A stretch of 64,000 nt of DNA, from positions 3,374,289 to 3,438,288 of the forward strand of contig NC_031479.1 in the NCBI RefSeq assembly GCF_000006565.2, in the 5' to 3' direction. The DNA is from Toxoplasma gondii ME49. Lineage: Eukaryota > Apicomplexa > Conoidasida > Eucoccidiorida > Sarcocystidae. Each line of letters opens with the position of its first letter. Position 1 is the stretch's first letter. Below, one piece after another: positions 12,001-22,256 of this stretch. The position numbers were made by a program, and so were the translations under genes. Under the pieces are notes generated by a model. That model was not told the origin of the DNA, ran no database searches, and saw only the letters and a program-made list of their open reading frames with translations.

Positions 12001-15000
12001 CCTCGAGTCGCAGCTCGCGGAGCTGCTCGACCAAACCGAGACGGTGTGGGGTCGCTCCGCAGGGGCGTCTCCCAGTGTCTCCGAATCCGCGCCTGCCTTC
12101 TTCTCTGAGTGCTTCGCCTTCTCCGATTCGTCGGCGGTTTCAGAAGAAACGCGAATCGCCACTCTCCTCGCCAAGACCCCAGGAGTCCCCTGTCTCGTCC
12201 GAGTCTCTGCGTTGTTGCGTCTGAGTCTCCCGCGGCTCTTCCTCAATGCGCTTGTCTCGCTCCTGGACGCCTCGGTGGCTGCTGTGCATGCGCGGAGGCG
12301 CGAGGGAGACCGCCACGAAGAGAAGAAACCCGCGGAGCCGGGTGTAGCGACACCTCGCCTTCTGCACCCCCTTGCGGCCTCTCGGCGAGCCTCCGAAGAC
12401 GGCTTGGCTTCGTGGCGCAGGGCGTCCCGAGCGGAAGGGCGTGACGCGAGTTCCCTTTCGACGGAGACAGACGCAGACCCCACCCTCGAGCCTTTCGACC
12501 CGCTGGTGGCATGCGCGCTTCAGAGGGCCCTCGAGCGTCTCCCGCTGCGCCCGCGCCGGCGCGCTGTCTCCTTTTTCTCGCACTCGAAACCTCCCGGCAA
12601 GGCGCCAGACGTTTTCGAAGACGAAGCCGCAAGCGACGCTCTGGAAGGCGACCCCCTGTCTTCGCCCCCAGCCCCCCTGCGTGCGTTTCTGCAGCTGCCG
12701 CTTGTCCGCTTTTTCTCTCCCTTGGCGGGCAGTCTGTCGGCACAGATTCAGCAGCACATAGCGACTCTTAACTCCTTATTTCCCGGTGTAGCTCCCGTCG
12801 TCACGCGCGAGCTCTGGGCGTCTCAACATCTTCTTCTGCGCCAGCCCGTTGCTCGATGTATCTCTCTCTCCCCTCTGGACGCTTTTGGAGACAGAGCAGC
12901 TTCTGCCGGTTCAGGTCCCGAGAGTCAGCGAGATGAAGACTCGCTCTTCTCCCCCAAGACGTCGCTGCTCCTTCACGACGCGAGCTTCTTGGTCGAGGAA
13001 GTCGCGCTGCGAACGCTCGGGTCCTACGTTGCCTTCTTTGCCCTCCTCCTTCAGTCGGGAGTCACGCCGCGGAGACCGGGGGGCGCAGCCGCGCTCTTCA
13101 GCAGAGCCGCGGCTGCTGCTGCGCCGCTGCTCGACGCGGGCGACGGCGAAGGATTTTTTGTGGAACTGCATACGTGCAGAAACAGTCGAGGCGCGAGACA
13201 GGGCGCAGGGCTCCTGGAGGCGCCCCCGACAAGCGAGAGAGAACGGTGTACAGACAGCATAGACAGCATCGCGAACTCGCACTCTGACGCCTGCCGCTCT
13301 TCTCTGTTCTCCCTAGCGAAGTCTGTCAGTGCCTCCCATCCGTCGTTGCCTGGAGCGCTTCTCGACGCAGACTTTTTCATCTCTCTGCTCACTCTCGCAC
13401 CGTTCCAGAGTTTCTTGCATCCTCTGAGAACCCCCGCCTTCCTGCCGCTCCCGCGCTCGCCGCAGAAGGACGTCGCCCCGACGGTCTCTTGGCTGCCGGC
13501 CTACGAGGCCTTGGTCACTTCTTCTCAGGACGCGTCTTGTGTGGGGAAGAAGATTCGAAGGTCGCCTTCCCACCTGCTGTTCTGCAGGCTTCTCGGGCTC
13601 CTAGCCTTAGGCCTTCGTCAGCTCAGGCCTTCTTCGGGAGGCTGTGCTTCGCCCTCTGGATTCATCCCTGGAGACAGCGGGGTCGAGTGCGGGACCCAGC
13701 TGACGACAGAAGCCGCCGGGAGAGACAGAGAGAGAGCGAGAACTGCGGGACTGATTCGTAGTCTCCAACTCCTTGACGGGCGCATGCAGTTCGTTCTCGG
13801 GCCTCAAGGCTTCGCCCAAACCCCACAGCTCGCCACCCTCGAAGAGGCTGCGTTGTATGCACAACTCCTGACGCTTCTGCCCCCCTGGAGATCCATGGAG
13901 ATCGAACAACAGGTAAGGAGCACGACTGTTTTCCTTGCTCGCTTCTGTTTCTCACCAGGGATGGTTTTCAACGTGATGGTTCTTGAGTCTTCGGGTGGTC
14001 CGTCTCCGCGAGAGTCGCACCGCAGCGGGAGGAAAACGTCTCTTGCATGCACAGATCGCCTCAGCCAGAAGGGGAAGAGAAAGAGAAGGTTCTCGAGAGA
14101 CGGCTGCCGCGTTTCGACGGTAGGACAGTTGTGGGGGGTCCCGGAGAGCCCGAGAAGAAGGAAGCACTGGAACTGGGAAGTCAAGAACAGACAGGTTGCA
14201 TCACGAGTATCTGGAGAAAGAGGGCAGGAAAGATGTTTTCACCGTGAGTTTTTTCGAACGCGTCCTTCCCATCGGATGTCGCTTTTTAGAAGAGACGCAT
14301 CTCTCAAGATTCGATGTCGACAGCCCAAGTTTCGACATTTTTCTCGTTCTTTTGTCGTGCCGTGTCGGGGCCGCGTGCGCTTTTTTTCTCAGCAACTTGT
14401 TTGGAGATGGTTCAGTCTGCTGAGGGATTTCGCGCTCTCCGTTGTTCACGGCTTGTTGCTTTCGCTGGTCGACGGGACCTGCGTCCTGCGCCCCGTCTCG
14501 CTCTTGGAGTGTCTGGCATGTCAGCCGCCGACCGCCTCTTCTCCGCGTTTCTCGGCTTTCTGTGCCTCTCCCGACGACCCAGAAGGCCGCGGAGAAAGTC
14601 GCGAGAGAAGGGCAGAGCACAGACAGAGGCGGGCGTTTTGGGGGGACGGCGGCTTTGCCGAAGCCTCGCTAAGCGAAGATACCGGAGAGTCCCGACGCGT
14701 CATCCCCTCGACCTTTGACCAGGTCAGCTCGAAGGGAAGACGTGGAACTGCTGTTTCTCTTCTCATGGATCAAGTTCAATCGGGGAACGAGCAAACGCTC
14801 TACCTCCAAACGGAACTGGAAAACAACGCAGATGTCAAGTCACGCCGGAAGAGAGCAGCAAGTGGCGCTTGAGCAGGAAGCACGAAGCGACAGGGATACA
14901 CGGTTTACAGGAACGAAACTTCATTTGAGAAGACACACGAGAAATGGACAGAAGGAAATCAAATGTCGCACGAATGCACATCTATGTCTATGGAGAACTA

Positions 15001-15123
15001 CACAGGCATCTACCTCTCTACAGCGATATCTCTATCTCTCTCTGTCTCTATCTCTCTCTGTCTTTATCTCTCTGTATCTCTCTACATCTCTCTATATGTA
15101 TCGATATCTATCCATCTATGTGG

Positions 15124-15157
<34 letters not shown>

Positions 15158-18100
15158 CTGTAGATTTACATATGGTTGGCGGGGAGAAGTGGAGCAACGA
15201 GAGCGTAGTTTGTCTCTTTGTTTTTCCCTTGCATGTGAAGAGGAAGAGCCGCACGAACTCGAGCGGCTTTCTTTCCGTTAGGCGTCCCGCAGTCCACAGA
15301 TGCGGCTTTCACAGTTGTTCGTCTCGTTTCCTAATCGGGTGTTGTTCTTTTGCTTTTTCTAGATCTGCCTTTAACTCCCCTCTTCTCCCTCTTCTCTTCT
15401 TGCGACTTTCCTCGTCTCTTTACGCATTTTCTGTTCTGCGTCTGTGTCTGTTCAGCGAGGCATCTATCTGATGCTTCAGATCTGCAACCACGCGGTGTCT
15501 GCGTTCTCCAAATTCGGTTTTCTGCTCCCGCTGTCGCATACGCTTCCTCCGCCGCCGCCGTTCTTTCTTCCGGGCTGCGCCTGTTGCTCTTCTTCTTTTG
15601 CGCGTTTCTCTTCAGCCACCTCACGTTGGTGTCGCCGCGTTCGAGCCGTCTCTCCTAAGAGTTACTGTACCTTAATCACCTCTCTCTTTTCGTCTCCCCG
15701 CGACGAGGAGACGCGGCTGGCGAGCCCGGGTCGAGCAGGGAGACAGGGAAGAGAAGGAAACGAACGCAAAGACAAACAAGAAGAAGAGAAACGTGATGCG
15801 GCGCTCGTGCGAGAGCGGGAAACCGAGAAAGCAGAAGGCCCCCAGGGGGAAGAACAAAGGGTACTGGAACGGAGAAGACACTTGCTGAGAGACGCCGATG
15901 TCGAGTCCGAGATCCCTCCGCCAGAGCGGGAGGCACCGACGCCGAGAGGAGGCAAATGCGCAAAGAGAAACGCTGCAGCACGCGAAAGGCGAGACTTTCT
16001 GCCCACAGCAGACGAGGTAAGAAAGGCAAATGCAGTGCACGCGCAGCCGGCCACCGACACAGCAGGGAAGACTTAGGCAGAAGAAGGCGAAAGAGAGAAT
16101 CGGCGAGAGGGAGACGGAAGACGAGAAAAGACAGAGAGGAGCGTAGGAAAGAGAGCAAGAGTCAGAATGCAAGGAAGAAACAAAGGTGATTCAATCCCCT
16201 GTGGAAGGCGTTGCTTCTTCCTCACCGGGTCGAACATGCTCGGACGACGAGACAGAGTGACATTGGCCCAAGCTTGTCCGCCTTTTTTCCCCATGTTTGT
16301 GGTGAGGAGGAAATGCCGGAGAGAGAGGCGCGGCCTAGCAGGACGCAGTGTGTGTCTTGATCCACACGAGGTCGAGACGACCGGATGCAAATTTGGTGCT
16401 CCAATTTAGAGGAAACGATGCGCCTTTTCCGCCCGGCAGTCCAATTCCCGATACATGCACCACCAGAATTTACCTTTCGTTTCTTGCTTGTCGCCTCCTG
16501 CGCCCAACGCGCGAGTCTTTCTCTTTGTGTTCTTGGCCAAGCGTTTTCACCGCCACCAAGCGCAAGAGAGCGAGCGCTGCTCCACGTCAGAGACTGCCGC
16601 GGGGTGAACGTTCAGGGGAAGTCTGGTGAGGCTTCTCGTCTCCTTCAGCTTCGAATGACTTGCAGACACGGTCTGCGATCGCTGCATGCTTTTCAGGTGG
16701 CACAAACGCTGGCCGCTTTCGTGGAGATCGCGAGGTCTCTGGCGAAGGCTCTTGAAGAACTGGCAAGGGAAGACAGAACGCCTCCGCTGGCAGTAGGTGA
16801 AGAGAAGAGTGAACAGAAATCAGAAAAACAGGAGGAAAGAAGGAGAAAGACGCTCAAACGACGCCGATGCTTCTGTCGGCATCTCTTTTCATAGATAAAG
16901 GAGTCACAAAACACCCAAGCGACTCTGTGCAGATCCACGCGTTGATTGACGCGTACACCTACACCACATCTAAGTATACATGCATGAATGCATGCAGGGA
17001 TATAGAGTTTCTTTCTACACACATATAGGTCTGTAGGTACCTCAAGACACATACATACTTAGTTGTATATTAAGAAACGTCCAAGGATCTATCTCTCTAT
17101 ATGTAATAAATATTTGAATTGCATGTGAACAGGAATACGTGAGGTTGTGCGGTGCAGAAGGCACATGTCACAGTGGAAGGCCGATTTTTTCGTGTCTCGT
17201 TTTTTCTGGGGGAGTCCCGAACGACTTGTTGCATGCACATGACTCTTTCTTTGAGTCTGTTTCTTTTTTCGCAGGTGCTGACAGCGGGCGACCGGCGTTT
17301 CCTCCCTCTCTCTCTCTTCCTGCGGTGCGAGGGACCCTACATGAACCGCGTCTCCACTCTCTGTTCTTCGCCCCGGCCTTCTCAGCGACAAACGTCGGGG
17401 GAAATGTCTCTCTTGGCTTCTGGATGGGCCAGAAGTCCAACTCCCGGTTCGGTGTCTCCTTCGCACAGCAGTGTCTGGTACGGTGAATGCATGCAGCACG
17501 CAAAATAATGCGAGAGCTTTACAGACACTTTGTCTCACCAGCGGAGTTGTGTTCACCTGCGTGGCATCTATCTGTTTCTCTCCCCAAATGTCTCTCTCCA
17601 TCAAGGGATCTCTTCATCTTCTCTTTTCTCTAGATCGACCTCTCAGTCTTCTGCCTGTAGTCGTATCCTTCTGTCTGCAGATCTAAGCCTCGATGTCTTT
17701 CTCTCTCTCGAACCGCTACTAGATCTCCTTCTCTAGAGAGCCTTCCTTCTGTCTCCTCCTGTCTGCAGAAGGGTGTGTGTCTGTATCTAGCTGTGTCGCC
17801 GCAGCCCGTTTCGCTCTCTGCGTCCACACCTCTTTTTTTTGCGTACTTGTGTGTGGTTGAAGTTTCTCCTTCCGTGAAGTTCCTTCGTTGTCTTCAGCGG
17901 CGCGGGGCGCGCGAGCAGCGTGGTGAGCATGACGGCGGCAGGCTTCTTGAGTGAAGAGACACCTCGTGAACTCGCAAGGAGAGATGTATTGAAAGACACT
18001 GGACTCAAGGACGGAGGGGGGCTGGGGAGAGACGGAGCGTCCGTCGTCTCCACGCGTCGAGGTCCGAGCACGGAGCTTCAGGGTGGATGTGCGTCTTTCT

Positions 18101-18820
18101 CGGTCGTCTCTGCGGGTCGCCAGCGCGCCGAACAGGTGAGGGGAGAGGGGGAAGCTAGGGAGAGAGACAGAAGAGACTCGGGAGGCAAAAGGGAGAGACA
18201 GACACCCGAGAAAGACTGTGCCGGACGAGCCGAGAGGAAAGAAGGAAAAGCACGCTGCCCACCATGTCTCTAATATGCAGCCGAGCGCCGGAGCTGAGAA
18301 GCCGTCGTCTGTCTCGTCTTCCGTCGGCAGCTGCTGAAGGAAGTCGAAGAGGAACATTGCACCCTCTCTCCTTCTCGTCTTCTGTCTATGTTTTGCCTCT
18401 TTTGCTCTCTTTTCTTCTTCGTAGAAACGTGCGTCCACAGTCGCTTCTGTCTGGCCTTCGCCTCGTTGTTTTTCCTTCCTTCGCAGCGGCGCAGCCTGCA
18501 GCGACGGCGTCGGAGCTCGCCAACAGTGACAGCGTGTCGCGTGGACCGAGTGACTCCGCGCGGTTGTGTGGCGTCTCTTCTCGTCTCCAAAGAAAACGAG
18601 CAGAGATGTCGAGGCAGAGACGAGGGCCTCGCTGCCCCTTCGCTGCTTGGCATCGGAGAAGAAGACGAAGAACTCGAAGTCGTCTGTCCCGATCTTCTCC
18701 TTCAAGAGGCGCTCTGGGAACTGCTAAGAGACACACTGGAAAAAGCTATGGCCGCAGGAACACAGATCGTCAATGCGTAAGAAACGAGAATTGTGCGTTA
18801 TCTAGTATATATACAGAGAT

Positions 18821-18880
<60 letters not shown>

Positions 18881-19706
18881 ATGAATAGATAGATCGTCGG
18901 TTGCTACAGCGTGTCAACTGTAGTAGCAGTTGAGTTAGATAACAAGAGTTGAACTGTGGTCAGCGCTGTAAGACACTGGAAGAAGCCGTGGCCGCACGAG
19001 CGCAGGTCGTCAGTGGGTGAGAATCGAGATTTCTGCGACAGATAGTCCTCGTGTCGTTTTACATTCGTTGGGTCAGAATGTCAGACCGACTTCTAATTAA
19101 AGAAGTGCGAGAATGCAGGGTTGAACTGTGGATGGCGTCTCTTTCTAAACGGAGTTCGAGTAAAACTTCCTAGTTTTTGTGGTGTCGAATAAATGTTTAC
19201 ATAGGGGCTCGACCAGGCGTGGTAGATCGCTCGGGTGCCTGAGCACGGGAACTTCTGTGTGTGTGTGTGGGTCGGCTTTCCTTCTCGTTGGCGGTCGAAT
19301 TGCCTGTGGTCTTTTTTGCTTGGGTTGATTCAGGTTCGTGGCGCAAAACATCTTGCGGCCCTACGCGGACGCGGCGAAGCAGTTCCTGCTGCTCCTCATC
19401 CACCTGGGCGCGGTGTCCGGACACCCTTCGATGTCTTCGCTTCCTTCGCCTTCGTCTTTCTTGCCTGCGGGCGCTGCTCATTTTCTTCGGGCGACTGAGA
19501 CCAAGGGAGAAGAAACTGGAAAAGAAATCTTTTCTGGGGCGTCGAGCCGCAACTTTTACGCGACGCTTCTTGAGTACCTGCTCAAGCGCTACGCTGTCGA
19601 AGAGAAGATCTTTGAGGCTGCTCAGGGCGTCAGGTTTCCGTTTCTCCTCGATCTTCGTGGAGAAAAGAGAAAAGCTGAGGGAGCAGATAGCGACGTAGAA
19701 TCATAG
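1..19706 (+). CDS. Giant multi-exon protein, 5'-truncated by window edge (possible nucleoporin-type scaffold)
   Basis: Eleven exons join in one frame: 1-2543, 3069-3512, 3884-5630, 6230-13912, 14393-14722, 15456-16016, 16697-16792, 17275-17477, 17898-18135, 18487-18776, 19334-19706 (TAG). Donors are GTAAGA, GTAAGA, GTACGT, GTAAGG, GTCAGC, GTAAGA, GTAGGT, GTACGG, GTGAGG and GTAAGA; acceptors follow pyrimidine tracts. Phases agree at every junction. The frame is open from base 1, so the true start lies upstream. The visible product is 4835 residues, over 500 kDa. It is rich in Leu, Ala, Ser and Arg, with Leu-rich helix-like stretches between low-complexity Ser/Glu linkers. I see no signal peptide, catalytic motif or clear TM cluster. 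Exon 4 alone is 2561 codons. Size and helical character would suit a solenoid scaffold such as the Nup188/Nup192/Nup205 group, but no diagnostic motif was found, so that identity is a guess. The gene structure itself is well supported. Confidence 0.85.
3728..3766. repeat. AT/GT microsatellite in an intron of the giant gene
   Basis: Alternating TATATATG/TATA tract shortly before the exon starting at 3884. Confidence 0.9.
8777..8790. repeat. Dispersed near-palindrome GGTGTACATACACC (in CDS)
   Basis: Copy within exon 4 of the giant gene, where it encodes the peptide GVHTP. The same 14-mer recurs elsewhere in the window. Confidence 0.85.
13913..14392 (+). other. Stop-free, in-frame intron of the giant gene
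   Basis: This 480-base segment has a strong donor (AG before GTAAGG) and a strong acceptor (Py-rich tract ending TTTTTTTCTCAG). Its length is exactly 160 codons and it has no stop in the gene's frame, so simple ORF reading runs through it to 14872. I call it an intron because both splice sites are near consensus and its translation (Arg/Ser-rich, no Leu-rich helices) differs from the exons on each side. Confidence 0.65.
15120..15160. repeat. (TA)n(TG)n microsatellite in an intron of the giant gene
   Basis: A TA run passes into a TG run. A (TCTC)n pyrimidine tract at about 15010-15105 precedes it. Confidence 0.9.
18823..18878. repeat. (AT)n microsatellite, about 56 bp, in an intron
   Basis: An uninterrupted alternating A/T tract just downstream of the donor at 18777, inside the last intron of the giant gene. 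It is the longest pure AT dinucleotide run seen in this window. Confidence 0.95.
18964..19016 (+). other. Candidate duplicated cassette exon inside the last intron of the giant gene
   Basis: The segment is preceded by TCAG and followed by GTGAGA. It is 53 nt, enters in phase 0 and leaves in phase 2, exactly like the annotated exon 18487-18776, so it could substitute for that exon without shifting frame. It translates to RCKTLEEAVAARAQVVSG; the end of the annotated exon reads TLEKAMAAGTQIVNA. The DNA around both copies is also similar (each is followed downstream by GTTGAACTGTGG), pointing to a local tandem duplication. The polypyrimidine tract before it is poor, so it may be a dead copy. Confidence 0.45.
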
Positions 19707-20032
19707 CGAATCGCAGGACAGAAACGTTCAAAGTTTCCGTGGAGTCCTCAGATGCTATGATTTTGATCGGGACTGCCGCACTGGGAAGAATTGTCGCTGA
19801 GAAAGAATTATCTGTAACTCCTTGTGGGGGTTTGTGCGTTGAGCTGGACTATTGGTTTACATCTTGAAAGCCTCGTTTCACCTAGTTGAAGTTCTCTGGT
19901 GCCTTCCTGACCACCTTGTTACGTGGCAGAAAAACGCGTTTCGGGCATTCCCCCCTGCGGTCGTTTACGGCAAAAAACGAATGTCTTCGGGACGGACTTA
20001 ACATTACCGCACTGCGTTCTGCATGTAGAGTC
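19707..20032. other. 3' flank of the giant gene
   Basis: About 330 bases after the TAG. A frame open from 19886 begins right after an in-frame TAG that could also be a splice acceptor (Py tract, then CCTAG). If so, the small ORF at 20033 is only the end of a longer exon, 19886-20179. Nothing else is recognisable. Confidence 0.4.
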
Positions 20033-20179
20033 ATGAAATCCATGCGGCTTGGGGAGTTCCCCCCTGCCGAGGTGGCGGGCAAAGGACCTGATGGTCCACT
20101 CTGGCAGAAGCCTTGGATGAATCTCGTAATTGGAGTAATAATAGTGATTGCAAGTACTATAATATCCCCGCAAACATAG
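20033..20179 (+). CDS. Small single-pass membrane ORF (48 aa), or C-terminal exon of a larger one
   Basis: ATG at 20033, TAG at 20177-20179. The product is 48 residues: a polar N-terminus (RLGEFPPAEVAGKGPDG), then a Trp/Pro-flanked hydrophobic segment (residues about 29-44, MNLVIGVIIVIASTII), then a short SPQT tail. The frame is open back to 19886, and that upstream part is Arg-rich and presequence-like (LLRGRKTRF), so the true product may be a 97-residue exon spliced from further upstream. The tail resembles small single-TM subunits of organelle membrane complexes in general form only. I recognise no family. It lies 330 bp downstream of the giant gene on the same strand. Confidence 0.3.
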   Translation: MKSMRLGEFPPAEVAGKGPDGPLWQKPWMNLVIGVIIVIASTIISPQT

Positions 20180-20516
20180 GGAACGTGGTTGATTGTCTCT
20201 GGTGAACGGAATCGTATTCAGTATCCCAGGAAATACAGTGTAGTCATTTATTCGATTCAAACACCACAGTTCTGCATCGCGGAGCCATTCGCTTCGGCGA
20301 GCTTCAAATTCAAAACTAGTAACACACTACAGTGCAGTTCTTTTGCCCTGAGGGTCTGAGGAACCGGCACGGAAAACTTCACACGCAAATGGCAGCCGCG
20401 CCCCCCAATTCCTTTGGAAGCTGATCTCCTGTAACAATGCACAATGGGATTCCTAGGTTCACGCAATCTACCGATACTGAACGCTTGCAAAGGCGCATCG
20501 TGCTTCTGAAGTACAA

Positions 20517-20957
20517 CTAAACGCTGGATCGACACCTGTAATTCTTTAGTGTCAAGTAACAGCGCACGCAGTACCTCGATCCAGAGCTGAATTTGTGGGT
20601 TGTGGCTGCTTTGTACCTTTCGAGCACTGCAAAGCACTGTAGCTGCGTCTGAGGGATTCCGGAGATGTCCCAAATTGCCACTTGGAGGTTCCGAATCAAT
20701 CTGCCTGATGCGAAAAAATCTAGAACGCTGGAAATGCATAAAATTCGATGGGCAGAGAACCGTGCGCGTTTAGGTTTTGAGATGGACTGAGGTGTGCACC
20801 GGAAAATCATGGAAGGGTATCCCAAATAGGCTTGACTTTCTTCTGTAAGGCATTTCATTATCATGGCTGCAGCCAGGGCTACGAGAAGACAAGCAATTAG
20901 TGAATATAGCGAAATATCTCTGAATCTTTTAAAGGTACACGTCAGCAAAGGACCCAT
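20517..20957 (-). CDS. Hypothetical small protein with N-terminal signal anchor (146 aa)
   Basis: Intronless ORF with ATG at 20957 on the minus strand. Residues about 17-36 are hydrophobic (SLYSLIACLLVALAAAMI) and could be a signal peptide or type II anchor. The rest is Cys-containing and basic. A second minus-strand ORF in another frame (20257-20739, 160 aa) overlaps it, so at most one is likely real. The frame chosen has the better N-terminus for a secreted parasite protein. It starts 25 bases after the stop of the Cys-rich segment at 20983-21303, and the two could be exons of one gene. No homology is claimed. Confidence 0.25.
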   Translation of the reverse strand: MGPLLTCTFKRFRDISLYSLIACLLVALAAAMIMKCLTEESQAYLGYPSMIFRCTPQSISKPKRARFSAHRILCISSVLDFFASGRLIRNLQVAIWDISGIPQTQLQCFAVLERYKAATTHKFSSGSRYCVRCYLTLKNYRCRSSV

Positions 20958-20982
20958 TACTTTGAAGTGAGTAACGATGTAA

Positions 20983-21303
20983 TTACGTGCAAACGTGTCG
21001 TGACATACACAAGCAGAAGCTGCACTCGAACGAAAAACTGACTAGACATTTCCCCGTTTCTCTCAGTTCTTGAAAGCCAACATCTTCTGAGCATATGAAC
21101 ACCTGGTCGCAAATACACGTACGCCAGTAGCAGTTCGCAGCATTCACGAATTCTTCTTTGACAGCCAAGCACGCTTTTTCCCGACACTCCGAAACGGAAC
21201 GACAGCAAACGCGCGTGCCGTCACGAGCAAATGCCCATTCATGACGACAAACAGGGTCTAGGGTGGTTGCCCCTACTCGAACGTAATGGAAGTCGTCAAT
21301 ATA
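20983..21303 (-). CDS. Cysteine-rich exon or gene remnant, extracellular-type domain
   Basis: A minus-strand frame from a possible AG acceptor (21304-21305) to TAA at 20983-20985 encodes about 106 residues with 14 Cys. It starts YIDDFHYVRVGATTLDPVC and continues with VCC, SEC, KAC, NCYW, TCIC and FIC spacings, ending in CSFCLC. Closely paired Cys and the DPVC element look like a disulfide-rich secreted module; DPVC occurs in Kazal-type inhibitor domains, but the rest of that pattern does not fit cleanly. There is no in-frame ATG near the start, so it must be an internal or terminal exon, or a decayed fragment. The upstream acceptor lacks a good pyrimidine tract. I found no clear signal-peptide exon. 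Confidence 0.35.
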   Translation of the reverse strand, partial: YIDDFHYVRVGATTLDPVCRHEWAFARDGTRVCCRSVSECREKACLAVKEEFVNAANCYWRTCICDQVFICSEDVGFQELRETGKCLVSFSFECSFCLCMSRHVCT

Positions 21304-22256
21304 CTTTCACTCACGGAATAAATCCGTTTTTGTCTTCGCGGAATGGACGACACAACAGTAGTGACGCCTAAACAGCGTCCAAGCGATGTATCGTCTGAGC
21401 AGTGCCACAAAAGCTCCATCAACCTGTGAGGGTTGGAGCACTGACTGTGGTGCGTACAAATAGCTGCTGCCACCGAAACTAGTTTTTCGCATTTCTTGTT
21501 TCACGCTCGAGTTCTACGCTCGAAGGCTTGCTCTGCAGTACCGGGGATAAGCAGATGTGGCACCGCGGCGGAGCCGCGAGCAAAGAAACTGCGTAAGCGT
21601 CCCTCAAAAGTAAGTGAATCCGCTTAAAATTCAACACCCTGCAACCGCCCCCGCCAAGCCCGGTACAGCTTCCCGTGGATGAAGACTCCATTATCCCCTC
21701 GCGACCAACGTTACAAACGGAACCACAAAAGAATCACTTCTTTTCGGCAATTTCGAGGGAGCATCCCTTTCTGGGAATTGCGATGTGGCAACGGCTCGGT
21801 ACACTGGCGTCCACTAGTGTCAGTGAGCTTGTCAGCCGCCGCTTTGCATTTCAATTCTACGCGTTGCCCGGAAGATCATTCGGCCTAGCGAAAAAGGACA
21901 CGCGCGTTCCTTTTTGATTCGTCGAACCACTACACATCATCGCTTATTTCGAGCTACTGCGACAAAAACTACGTTGGAAGCCTTCTTTGAGGACACAGGA
22001 GGCATTTGAATCATATCGATCTCCGAGAAAATGCAGGTGAGTTTCGGTTCCTGGTTGGGGTCCGCGTTTCAGAAGTGAACGTCCGCTCTCGTACAACTGA
22101 ATCGGGCGCAACTCTTCCACTCCCAACTCATTCTAGAATGTGTCTACCGCAGCAGAGTTCCGAACGCTTGAATGGTATCTCCAGCCACTTCGAGGAAATA
22201 TTGACTGACACCGCGCGCTAGACGATTAGGGAAGCGTTCTGCGATCGCACTCAGAT
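21304..22256. other. Spacer without a supported gene
   Basis: About 950 bases between the Cys-rich exon and the 3' end of the 309-aa gene. Only short ORFs (up to 80 codons) in conflicting frames, some with non-ATG starts. It could hold the missing upstream exon of the Cys-rich minus-strand gene. Base composition is less GC-rich than in the flanking large genes. Confidence 0.4.

Noticed and set aside
6095..14872. A single 2925-codon ORF as one exon
   Set aside because: It starts in an intron (true acceptor at 6229/6230) and reads through a stop-free intron at 13913-14392 and past the donor at 14723. Splice sites and composition define 6230-13912 and 14393-14722 instead.
20257..20739. 160-codon minus-strand ORF overlapping the 146-codon signal-anchor ORF
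   Set aside because: It cannot coexist with the overlapping frame, and its N-terminus has no targeting signal; kept only as the alternative in that entry.
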